Assembly: GCA_004556565.1 (NCBI GenBank)
Contig: SFGN01000107.1
Location: forward strand, 1 to 6,612
DNA: 6,612 nt
Direction: 5' to 3'
DNA from: Lachnospiraceae bacterium
GTDB taxonomy: Bacteria > Bacillota_A > Clostridia > Lachnospirales > Lachnospiraceae
Below the pieces are notes generated by a model. The model saw only the letters and a list, made by a program, of their open reading frames with translations. It was not told where the DNA came from and ran no database searches. A program made the translations under genes and the position numbers. The number at the start of each line of letters is the position of its first letter. The stretch's first letter is position 1. This document shows positions 1-5,516 of this stretch, one piece after another.

Positions 1-69
1 GGATTTGTGGTTCTCTTTCATCTGTTTTTTCTTATAGTACGTCTGCATCTGTGATATTTGGAAAATATC
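1..69. repeat. Terminal direct repeat, left copy
   Basis: These 69 bases are identical to 6544-6612 and run exactly to the window end on both sides. They begin inside the loop of a hairpin terminator whose 5' arm is missing here but present in the right-hand copy. They contain the 3' arm and T-run (about 18-34) and the first half of a palindrome. The exact fit to both window ends suggests an assembly overlap or a circular or tandem unit of 6543 bp. The identity is seen directly; the explanation is inferred. Confidence 0.95.
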
Positions 70-75
70 ACAGAT
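47..75. repeat. Perfect 13-bp inverted repeat with 3-nt centre
   Basis: ATCTGTGATATTT (47-59) and its exact reverse complement (63-75) flank the centre GGA. No T-run follows, so it is not a classical terminator. It lies between the upstream terminator and the point where RHS-core homology becomes readable. In cassette 2 the equivalent left arm is present but diverged (about 3284-3294) and the right arm is not matched, so the palindrome is specific to cassette 1 and to the partial copy at the window end. It could be a regulator or recombinase site, or a chance product of the junction. Confidence 0.7.
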
Positions 76-103
76 CATCTACGACCAGAACGGCAGGCCG
101 TTC

Positions 104-886
104 ATGCTTAGGGTGGAAGACCCGGAAGCAACCAGCATGGTAACAGAATCCCACTACAAGTATTATTACTATCTGTTCAATGCCCAGAATGACGTCATCG
201 GTCTTGTTGACAGGGATGGGAATAAGGTGGTAAGCTATGTTTATAATTCCTGGGGAGCCCCGTTAACAACGGCAGACAGTTCAGGAATGGATATTGCAGG
301 ACTGAACCCGTTCCGCTACAGGTGTTACTGCTATGATGAAGAGACAGCGTTCTATTATCTTAAGAGCAGATACTACGATCCCTGGGTGGGGAGGTTTATA
401 AATGCGGATAGATTATTCAATAATGAAAATCTATTAGGGAATAATTTATATGTATATTGTTTTGATAATTCAGTTGTATATACAGATTCTGATGGCACAT
501 GCCCTTATAATGGTACCGCAGCAGATTTTAAAAGATTAGAGCAGGGGTTACCATCATTAGAGTGTACATGTAATGAAATAAAAGAAACAAGTAAGATAAA
601 ACCTAATATGCGTCCAAATCCAAATAAGCGAAAGGGAAGCGAAAACAGGCAGCCAAGTGGTGCAAGAGAAAGAAATGTGGGACATCCAAACGCGGAAGAA
701 CACAGCAGAGTTCCAAAAGGAAATAGAGGGAAACGTTTTGAAGCATTTATAGGTCTTACAGTTATTACACTTGTTATGGCGGCAATAGTAATTGATGATA
801 TTTCAGTAGTGGGGACGTCGGACAATGTGGCTTTGATTCCAGCTTCTGCAATATGGTGGGATTATGCACAAATGCTTTTTAAATAG
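104..886 (+). CDS. Orphan RHS C-terminal tip: truncated RHS core with toxin-like end
   Basis: This is the end of an RHS/YD-repeat polymorphic toxin. Residues 18-131 are the RHS-associated core, with LVDRDGNKVVSYVYNSWG, FRYRCYCYDEETAFYYLKSRYY, which marks the usual core end, and a diverged NLYVYCFDNSVVYTDSDG. Residues 132-260 form a variable tip. It is basic, carries RERNVGHPNAEEHSRVPKG at 188-206, then a hydrophobic helix at about 213-230, and ends in GTSDNVALIPASAIWWDYAQ. I do not recognise the tip family. The frame is open upstream to a stop at 35-37, with RHS-like residues (IIYDQNGRPF) before the ATG and no ribosome site at 104. The start is therefore nominal and the gene is 5'-truncated, normally part of a protein of well over 1000 residues. 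Base composition turns AT-rich after about 400, where the tip begins. An M16 homologue follows 12 nt later. Confidence 0.85.
   Translation: MLRVEDPEATSMVTESHYKYYYYLFNAQNDVIGLVDRDGNKVVSYVYNSWGAPLTTADSSGMDIAGLNPFRYRCYCYDEETAFYYLKSRYYDPWVGRFINADRLFNNENLLGNNLYVYCFDNSVVYTDSDGTCPYNGTAADFKRLEQGLPSLECTCNEIKETSKIKPNMRPNPNKRKGSENRQPSGARERNVGHPNAEEHSRVPKGNRGKRFEAFIGLTVITLVMAAIVIDDISVVGTSDNVALIPASAIWWDYAQMLFK
208..399 (+). repeat. RHS-core repeat, copy 1 (left cassette arm)
   Basis: This 192-bp stretch aligns without gaps to 3314-3505, with 7 mismatches by hand count. It also aligns to a more diverged copy starting at 5082. It encodes the last conserved part of the RHS core, ending at GRFIN. Similarity drops sharply just after it, where the variable tips begin, as expected for a homology arm used in tip exchange. 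Confidence 0.9.
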
Positions 887-898
887 ACAGGAGTAAAA

Positions 899-2164
899 AT
901 GGAATATATTAAACTGAACAACGGAATAAAGGTTTTGTTTCATCAGATGTTAAATACCCATTCTGTGACGATAGGATTATATATCAAAGCAGGTTCGGCA
1001 TATGAAATGGAAGAACAAAATGGAATTACGCATTTCCTGGAGCATTTACATTTCAGGCAGTTGGGCAGAATGTCTCAGGAAGAATTGTATTATAAAATGG
1101 AATGTATCGGAAGTGATTTGCGGGGACTCACATATTGTGATTTTTTAGAGTATAACATGAAGATTCATCCGGATAACCTTGAAGAAGCATTAGCTATTTT
1201 TCGGGAGATAATTTATGCCGATGAATGGGATGATATGGAATTTGAGAAAGAGAGACAGGTTGTCATTAACCAGATAAAAGAAAAAGGAAATTATATTTCA
1301 CTGGAAAATGAAGTGAGAAAATGCGTCTTTCAGAATTCACCTCTGGCTAATGAAATAATGGGAACGGCTGAAAACGTCCGGAATTTCAAAAAGAGTGATC
1401 TAAAAAACTACAAGAAACAGATATTTACTAATAACAATCTGATATTTTGTATTACGGGATGTCTTCAAGATGCCGGGTGGGAAAAGGCACGGAAGATATT
1501 GGAGAGTGTGGATCTTCGGGATGGAAATCCGGCTCGGAGTCCGGTGGTTCCTCAGGTGTTTCATTCCCGGAAGCCAGACATGGTTTTTTTAATGACAAAT
1601 GACAGTCTTTTAGATGTAAACCTGTCATTTGACATCAGCGGTAGAAAGCAGACCGGCGAATTATTATCCATTTTGAATTGTATCCTGGGTGAGGGGACAG
1701 GTTCAAACCTGCAAAAGAAACTTCGCGAAAATCTGGGTTATACTTCCGACATTTATTCATATCTGGAAAGATATAAAGGCTTCGCGGTGATGCATATACG
1801 TTTTTCAGTGGAAAAAAGGCTGCTGAAACAATGTTTGACAGAGATAATCTATGTAATCAGTGACACCAAGAATAAAATTACTTCCAGAGATTTAGATGTT
1901 TCTTTACCGTTCTATACGAAGAATAAAATCTTTCTGGAAGATGATACAGCCGAAATGAATTTCCAGCTTGCATATCAGAATTTTGTATTAAGCAGAGAAA
2001 TCGAAAACGAAGAGTTGAAAAATAACCGGCAGACAATAATATCTTTGCAAAAACTTGCACAAACTGTTTTTATACCGGAGAATGCCGGTGTTGTTATAAT
2101 CGGCAATGTAAACGGGATAAGTAAAAAGTCCGTCAGAGAGATCATACGAAAGTTATCGGGTTAA
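899..2164 (+). CDS. M16 (insulinase/pitrilysin-like) peptidase homologue
   Basis: The protein has 421 residues, the usual size of a single-chain two-domain M16B protein. The N-terminal half carries LNNGIKVLF, then the inverted zinc motif HFLEH at 45-49, and the family's ERQVV helix at 118-122. The C-terminal half carries KLRENLGYTSDIYSY around 275-288, matching the conserved LREKLG-AYS-YS element. No signal peptide or membrane segment is visible. The third zinc ligand is expected as Glu at about position 125 (usual ERxVVLEEI) but reads INQI here, with Gln125 and Asn124. Activity may be altered or lost unless Glu128 substitutes. The ribosome site CAGGAG (888-893) precedes the ATG by 5 nt. The gene occupies the immunity slot behind an RHS tip, 12 nt downstream and probably co-transcribed. 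Whether it processes, degrades or neutralises the tip is inference. Confidence 0.88.
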   Translation: MEYIKLNNGIKVLFHQMLNTHSVTIGLYIKAGSAYEMEEQNGITHFLEHLHFRQLGRMSQEELYYKMECIGSDLRGLTYCDFLEYNMKIHPDNLEEALAIFREIIYADEWDDMEFEKERQVVINQIKEKGNYISLENEVRKCVFQNSPLANEIMGTAENVRNFKKSDLKNYKKQIFTNNNLIFCITGCLQDAGWEKARKILESVDLRDGNPARSPVVPQVFHSRKPDMVFLMTNDSLLDVNLSFDISGRKQTGELLSILNCILGEGTGSNLQKKLRENLGYTSDIYSYLERYKGFAVMHIRFSVEKRLLKQCLTEIIYVISDTKNKITSRDLDVSLPFYTKNKIFLEDDTAEMNFQLAYQNFVLSREIENEELKNNRQTIISLQKLAQTVFIPENAGVVIIGNVNGISKKSVREIIRKLSG

Positions 2165-2434
2165 TTGGCGTAGGTCTCTTGGTATTGGGAACAGCTTTGT
2201 TGTTGACTTCAAGCAGTACAACAGGTAATAATATAAAATATAGTAAAGGCGAAGAACGGGTGGATAAAGATGTGCTCCCAAACCGGAGTCAGGATATGTC
2301 CCGCCCAAAAAGAGCCCAAATAATGGAAAAGTAAAAAATCCAAATGGCTTAGGTTGGAGATGGCAGACAATGCTATGATACCAGTTTTATGTGGTGCATT
2401 TATGGAAGGAGTGCAATTGATCGGTGGACAATAA
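2125..2434 (+). pseudogene. Frameshifted RHS toxin-tip relic
   Basis: A toxin-like tip can be read across three frames. Frame 1 (2125-2334) gives RQRDHTKVIG, then the hydrophobic LIGVGLLVLGTALLL. A shift near 2278 moves to a frame reading GYVPPKKSPNNGKVKNPNG then LGWRWQ. A second shift near 2356 gives DNAMIPVLCGAFMEGVQL, with stop TAA at 2432-2434. The hydrophobic helix and the DN-A-IP ending resemble the tip at 104-886. The KVKNPNG part is reminiscent of the Bacterial toxin 21 family, from memory only. The relic has no RHS core. Its first bases overlap the 3' end of the M16 gene, so an insertion or deletion probably removed the core. Its stop lies 1 nt before the ATG of the next gene, the same spacing as in cassette 2. 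Confidence 0.6.
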
Positions 2435-2435
2435 A

Positions 2436-3065
2436 ATGCTAAATCAGCAATTATGGGATTGCATTGAAAGAATAGAAAGGCTTTATTGTGATGACACTAT
2501 TACGTTATTGGACTATGTGTTGACAGACAATCCTGACGACCCACAGTATTCCGCCAATACGGCTTACCATTGTCTGGAAGAGGCTGTATTGTTTGAAAGA
2601 CTGCATTTTCGGAGTGAAATAAAGAGTGTTAAAGAATATTTGCTCGCAAAAGGATATGGCAAGGAAGATATTGAACTTCTGAAGATAAAAATGGGAGAGG
2701 AAGAGTATCATCAGAAGTGGAGAAAAATTGAAATACCGGAGGTTGTTTTGTCGGTAATGGATCAACAATTATGGGATTGTATTGAAAACATTGAAAGAAT
2801 TTATGCCAATCGCACTATTGAGTTATTTGATTATGCTATTGATGATTCTGATGTACTACGGTATTCTGCTAATTTAGTTTATCATCGTTTAGAAGAGGAT
2901 GTATTATTTGAAAGACTGTATTTTCAGAAAAAGGTAGAAGGTGTTGAGGAATATCTGGTTGCCTGTGGGTATGGTAAAGAACATTTTGAACTCCTGAAAA
3001 GAAAAATGAAGGAAGAAGATAATGATCCAAATCGCGGAAATATAAAAATGACGGCGACTATCTAA
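2436..3065 (+). CDS. Candidate immunity protein with tandem duplicated domain
   Basis: I do not recognise the family. The roughly 209-residue protein is acidic and probably helical, with no signal or membrane segment. It consists of two copies of one domain of about 88 residues, each running from QQLWDCIE through YSAN, LEE-VLFERL-F and EYL to GYGKE-ELLK. About 53 of 87 aligned residues are identical. The position directly after a toxin-tip relic suggests an immunity protein. I chose ATG 2436 because it matches the start of unit 2 and follows the toxin stop by 1 nt, with GGTGG 8 nt upstream. The alternative is GTG 2424 with AAGGAG at 2406-2411. A GGAGG at 2738-2742 before the internal ATG 2757 suggests two former genes fused in frame. 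Confidence 0.75.
   Translation: MLNQQLWDCIERIERLYCDDTITLLDYVLTDNPDDPQYSANTAYHCLEEAVLFERLHFRSEIKSVKEYLLAKGYGKEDIELLKIKMGEEEYHQKWRKIEIPEVVLSVMDQQLWDCIENIERIYANRTIELFDYAIDDSDVLRYSANLVYHRLEEDVLFERLYFQKKVEGVEEYLVACGYGKEHFELLKRKMKEEDNDPNRGNIKMTATI
2448..3026 (+). repeat. Intragenic tandem duplication, 318-nt period
   Basis: The sequence CAATTATGGGATTG occurs at 2448 and again at 2766, 318 nt apart (106 codons). The similarity continues through both halves of the gene, with one codon of length difference inside the units. The upstream GGAG...TCGGT...ATG context also recurs, so the duplicated unit probably included the start region of the gene. Confidence 0.9.
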
Positions 3066-3242
3066 CGGCGAAGAATGGCCTGGTTTCGATGAAGGGGATG
3101 GAAATTGGATGAAACAGTATCAGGTAAGAAGCAGTAGCATTTGGGGCAGATTAACCCTTAGGAATAAGATTGCATGATATGTTTTCCAACCGACAACGGA
3201 AATGCTGATAAGAAAATTTATGTTGATGAAGAAACAGGTGAA
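3064..3242 (+). pseudogene. Decayed partner-gene tail (right cassette arm, copy 1)
   Basis: An open frame from 3064 reads NGEEWPGFDEGDGNWMKQYQ, then a serine-rich stretch and RLTLRNKIA, before a TGA at about 3174. Beyond it the DNA from 3156 aligns closely with 4761-4849, where the same segment reads FRNKVAWYDF and VDEETGE. One lost A in the run near 3213 shifts the frame here. This is the 3' end of an unrecognised gene, possibly an old immunity gene, kept next to the terminator. Confidence 0.6.
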
Positions 3243-3269
3243 GGAGATTCTCTTTCATCTGTTTTTCTT
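3232..3269 (+). terminator. Rho-independent terminator ending the first partner-gene block
   Basis: AAACAGGTGAA (3232-3242) pairs with TTCATCTGTTT (3254-3264), 11 pairs including one G-U. The loop GGAGATTCTCT folds further through four pairs to a three-base loop. A T-rich tail follows to 3269. Related hairpins lie at 4839 and 6528, and the 3' half of one is at the window start. Confidence 0.85.
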
Positions 3270-3313
3270 ATAATGTGCCTGCATCTGCGATACTGAGAAA
3301 ATATTGGATTCAT

Positions 3314-3505
3314 TGACAGGGATGGGAATAAGTAGGTAAGCTATGTTTATAATTCTTGGGGAGCCCCGTTAACAACGGCAGACAGCTCAGGAATGGATAT
3401 CGCAGGACTGAACCAGTTCCGCTACAGATGTTACTGCTATGATGAAGAGACAGCGTTCTATTATCTTAAGAGCAGATACTACGATCCCTGGGTGGGGAGG
3501 TTTAT
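3314..3505 (+). repeat. RHS-core repeat, copy 2 (left cassette arm)
   Basis: This copy aligns gap-free to 208-399 with 7 mismatches. Two adjacent changes turn the GTG valine codon of copy 1 (DGNKV) into an in-frame amber TAG at 3333-3335. Only a few RHS-like codons (GFIDRDGNK) lie upstream, directly abutting the post-terminator leader, so the rest of the core is deleted. Confidence 0.9.
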
Positions 3506-4166
3506 CAACTCAGACGGATATGTATCTACCGGACAGGGATTACTTGGTACTAATATGTATGCTTACTGTGGTAATAACCCTATAAATTGGTTTGATTCAA
3601 CTGGAAATTTCTGGAGTGAGATTTTTGGGTTTGCCAACACGGCTGCATCTGAAATCGGTAAAGCAATGGGGATTATGCTTCCGGTATATGCTGGTTGTGG
3701 TGGGGTCGCAGTAGCTGACGGACCACTTCCTTTTGGTGACATTGTTGCCATAGCGGGTGTTGCATTATTAACAGTTGGTGCAATTGGATATGGAATTTAT
3801 CAAGCAGCAAAAGTACCATCAATATCCATGTCAAAAGTTGAAGAAAAAGAAAAGGATATTGCAGTTTCACCTTCTCCTACGGTTATATATAGGTATGGTG
3901 GTACTAATCCGGGAAATTTGACGCCTAGGGCAAAAGATAAATATACCGGTTTATCCTTCTCTACGGTGTCAATGCCCGGTGCAGCCATGACTACGATAGA
4001 AGCTTTAAATGCGACTGGGCTTGTATATGCTGTTCGCGATAGAGCAACACATGTTAGTGTAAGACCCATCGGCGGAACAATGGATGACTGGATAAATGCT
4101 GGTTCAAGTTCCGTTTGGACACAAGCTGTAAAATCAGTTGTAATTAAATGGGATGGAGTGAATTGA
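3393..4166 (+). CDS. Orphan RHS tip with hydrophobic linker and possible ART-like toxin domain
   Basis: The frame is open from 3336, just after the amber codon, but the first ATG is 3393. That ATG has no proper ribosome site and falls inside the core, so this is a 5'-truncated RHS end. Residues 1-71 are the RHS core, ending in NMYAYCGNNPINWFDSTG. Residues 91-137 are a glycine/alanine-rich hydrophobic linker. Residues 163-257 are the tip, with VIYRYGGTNPGNLTP (Arg167), LSFST (187-191), TTIEALNATG with Glu203, and HVSVRPIGGTMDDW. A hydrophobic-Tyr-Arg strand followed by a SFST strand recalls the R-S-E layout of ADP-ribosyltransferases. That is inference from pattern only, and an unrelated toxin fold is possible. 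The DUF5071-like gene starts 2 nt after the stop, indicating a coupled toxin-immunity pair. Confidence 0.82.
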   Translation: MDIAGLNQFRYRCYCYDEETAFYYLKSRYYDPWVGRFINSDGYVSTGQGLLGTNMYAYCGNNPINWFDSTGNFWSEIFGFANTAASEIGKAMGIMLPVYAGCGGVAVADGPLPFGDIVAIAGVALLTVGAIGYGIYQAAKVPSISMSKVEEKEKDIAVSPSPTVIYRYGGTNPGNLTPRAKDKYTGLSFSTVSMPGAAMTTIEALNATGLVYAVRDRATHVSVRPIGGTMDDWINAGSSSVWTQAVKSVVIKWDGVN

Positions 4167-4167
4167 A

Positions 4168-4557
4168 ATGACTAATATTGATTATATTATGAGTCTGATC
4201 GATTGGAATAAAAGTATAAACGAGCAGGCAGACGGAATCAAATTGGCAGAAGATGTTGAAAATATTAATGTATTTCTACAACCCTGTAATAAAGACTATA
4301 ATAAAAATGTTTGGGACAATTGCGCAAAAATTTTATCCGGGAGAACGGATGATGAATTGTCTCCATATTTGGTCGAATTGTTAGAATGGTTGCAAGATTT
4401 GAATTGGCCAGGAGCTTTTTGTATACTTGACAGATTGCAAAGATATGCAGATGCTTCTTCTTATAATTTGGCATTTAATACATGTCTTAAATATGCACAA
4501 GCATTAGAAGATGATGTTTGGGAGAATAATTTGAGAATGATAAAAAGAAAAAACTGA
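4168..4557 (+). CDS. DUF5071-like immunity protein
   Basis: This is a soluble 129-residue acidic helical protein. The stretch YLVELLEWLQDLNWPGA at 67-83 matches the DUF5071 hallmark (PELLEWLQDMNWPVA) as I remember it. It is followed by the family-like ending with W118 in DDVWENNLRM. Small DUF5071 proteins are often found beside polymorphic toxins, and here the gene directly follows the tip at 3393-4166 with a single base between the stop (4164-4166) and the ATG. The ribosome site TGGAG lies at 4154-4158, inside the toxin gene's end. It is therefore the likely immunity protein for that tip, binding it in the cytoplasm. Family assignment is fairly sure; the neutralising role is inferred from position. 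Confidence 0.82.
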   Translation: MTNIDYIMSLIDWNKSINEQADGIKLAEDVENINVFLQPCNKDYNKNVWDNCAKILSGRTDDELSPYLVELLEWLQDLNWPGAFCILDRLQRYADASSYNLAFNTCLKYAQALEDDVWENNLRMIKRKN

Positions 4558-4651
4558 TTTTTTTAACGGCATCGGCAAGTGTCGTCGTTGAGGCATAAAA
4601 GGCAGAATGTTGGAATAATTTCAATCTCTTAAAAAGGTTTCAGAAATCCTT

Positions 4652-4882
4652 TTGATAAGTACCGCAGTAGCCCAACAGCAATGCTTGTCGGGAACATATG
4701 GATGTTTAATTTCTTGTAACGAGAATAAATCAGTATTGTATTTGGAATTTACACATATATCCTTTAGAAATAAAGTTGCATGGTATGATTTCCAATTGAC
4801 AGCAGAAATGCTGATAAGAAAAATTTGTGTTGATGAAGAAACAGGTGAAGGGAGATTTTCTTTCATCTGTTTTTTCTTGTGA
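4652..4882 (+). pseudogene. Decayed partner-gene tail (right cassette arm, copy 2)
   Basis: A frame of 76 codons reads YGCLISCNENKSVLYLEF, then FRNKVAWYDF, AEMLIRKICVDEETGE and FSFICFFL, its last residues lying inside the terminator hairpin. There is no ribosome site at the ATG, and the 5' part of the gene is not recognisable in 4558-4651. The segment from 4761 aligns with 3156-3242, and the ending matches 6473-6576. The frame is best read as the surviving 3' end of an old partner gene rather than a functional gene. The original stop may have been just after TGE. Confidence 0.55.
4839..4877 (+). terminator. Rho-independent terminator after cassette 2
   Basis: AAACAGGTGAA (4839-4849) pairs with TTCATCTGTTT (4862-4872), and the arms continue inwards through weaker pairs. 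A T-rich tail follows. It is closely related to the hairpin at 3232 and ends the transcript of the toxin/DUF5071 pair. Confidence 0.82.
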
Positions 4883-4997
4883 TTCAGCAGAGTGCAGAAG
4901 ACAGGTGTTGTTCATGAAAGCGCATCAGGCGAATTCCTCTGGCATTATGCAGAAAATCTGCTTACTTATCATGATATGTCGAAGAGATGGGTGTATG

Positions 4998-5430
4998 GAA
5001 GCAGCCAACATGGTGACAGAAGCCCGCTATAAGTATTATTACTATCTGTTCAATGTTCAGGACGATGTCACCAGACCTGATTGACAGGGATGGAAATAAG
5101 GTGGTAAGCTGTTTTTATAATTTTCGGAGACCTCCGTTGACAATGGCAGACAGTTCAAAAATGGATATCGCAGGATTGAACCCGTTTCGCTACAGATGTT
5201 ACAGTTATGATGAACAGACGGCATTTTACTACCGCAGGAGCAGGTATTATGCCCCTTGGTTGGGAAGGTTTATTAATGCGGACGGATATGTTTCCGCCGG
5301 GCAGGGGATGAACTGCTGTAATATGTTTATCTATTGTGAAAACAATCTTGTGAACAGGCTGGTAATAGCAGACAGCTCTTGTCTGCGTCAGGGTTGCAGT
5401 AGGAGGAGTAAAAAATGTTGCGGTATCTAA
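4998..5430 (+). pseudogene. Frameshifted RHS-core remnant (cassette 3)
   Basis: The stretch from 4998 aligns to 125 onward of cassette 1: MVTEA and YKYYYYLFN in one frame, then DRDGNKVVSCFYN, FRYRCYSYDEQTAFYY and GRFINADGYVSAGQG in another. One extra base between 5066 and 5081 (offset changes from 4873 to 4874) breaks the frame. The core end is diverged (NMFIYCENNLVNRLV) and runs into a cysteine- and arginine-rich tail, with stop at 5428-5430 and no recognisable toxin domain. A GCAGACA/TGTCTGC hairpin lies at 5368-5386. Nothing recognisable is seen in the stretch from the terminator to 4997, apart from a leader that differs from those of cassettes 1 and 2. Confidence 0.82.
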
Positions 5431-5504
5431 CAACGGCAGAAGGCGCTCTTGGGTATATGTGGAATCAGGTTTCAAATGAAGTCCTTAACTGGGCTGGATT
5501 ATAG
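5415..5504 (+). CDS. 29-aa ORF with strong ribosome site
   Basis: ATG 5415 follows AGGAGG (5401-5406) at 8 nt, a near-ideal ribosome site. The peptide begins MLRYLTTAEGALGYMWNQVS and ends NWAGL. Its stop TAG (5502-5504) overlaps the AGGAGG of the next gene, so translation may be coupled. The start context GGAGTAAAAAATG resembles that of the M16 gene (GGAGTAAAAATG). It could be a true small protein, a leader, or the leftover start of a deleted partner gene. I do not recognise it. Confidence 0.45.
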   Translation: MLRYLTTAEGALGYMWNQVSNEVLNWAGL

Positions 5505-5516
5505 GAGGTATAAAAT

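Noticed and set aside
2203..2232. Promoter-like TTGACT, 18-nt spacer, AATAAT upstream of the duplicated immunity gene
   Set aside because: It lies inside the toxin relic, about 200 bases from the gene, in AT-rich DNA where such matches are common. It could drive the orphan immunity gene but there is no independent support.
4558..4651. T-run after the DUF5071-like gene as a terminator
   Set aside because: The run of T at about 4557-4564 has no stem directly before it; the clear terminator is at 4839.
5368..5386. 7-bp perfect hairpin (GCAGACA/TGTCTGC) before the 29-codon ORF as a terminator or riboswitch
   Set aside because: The stem is short and no T-run follows, so it is not a terminator. 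It is too small for a riboswitch.
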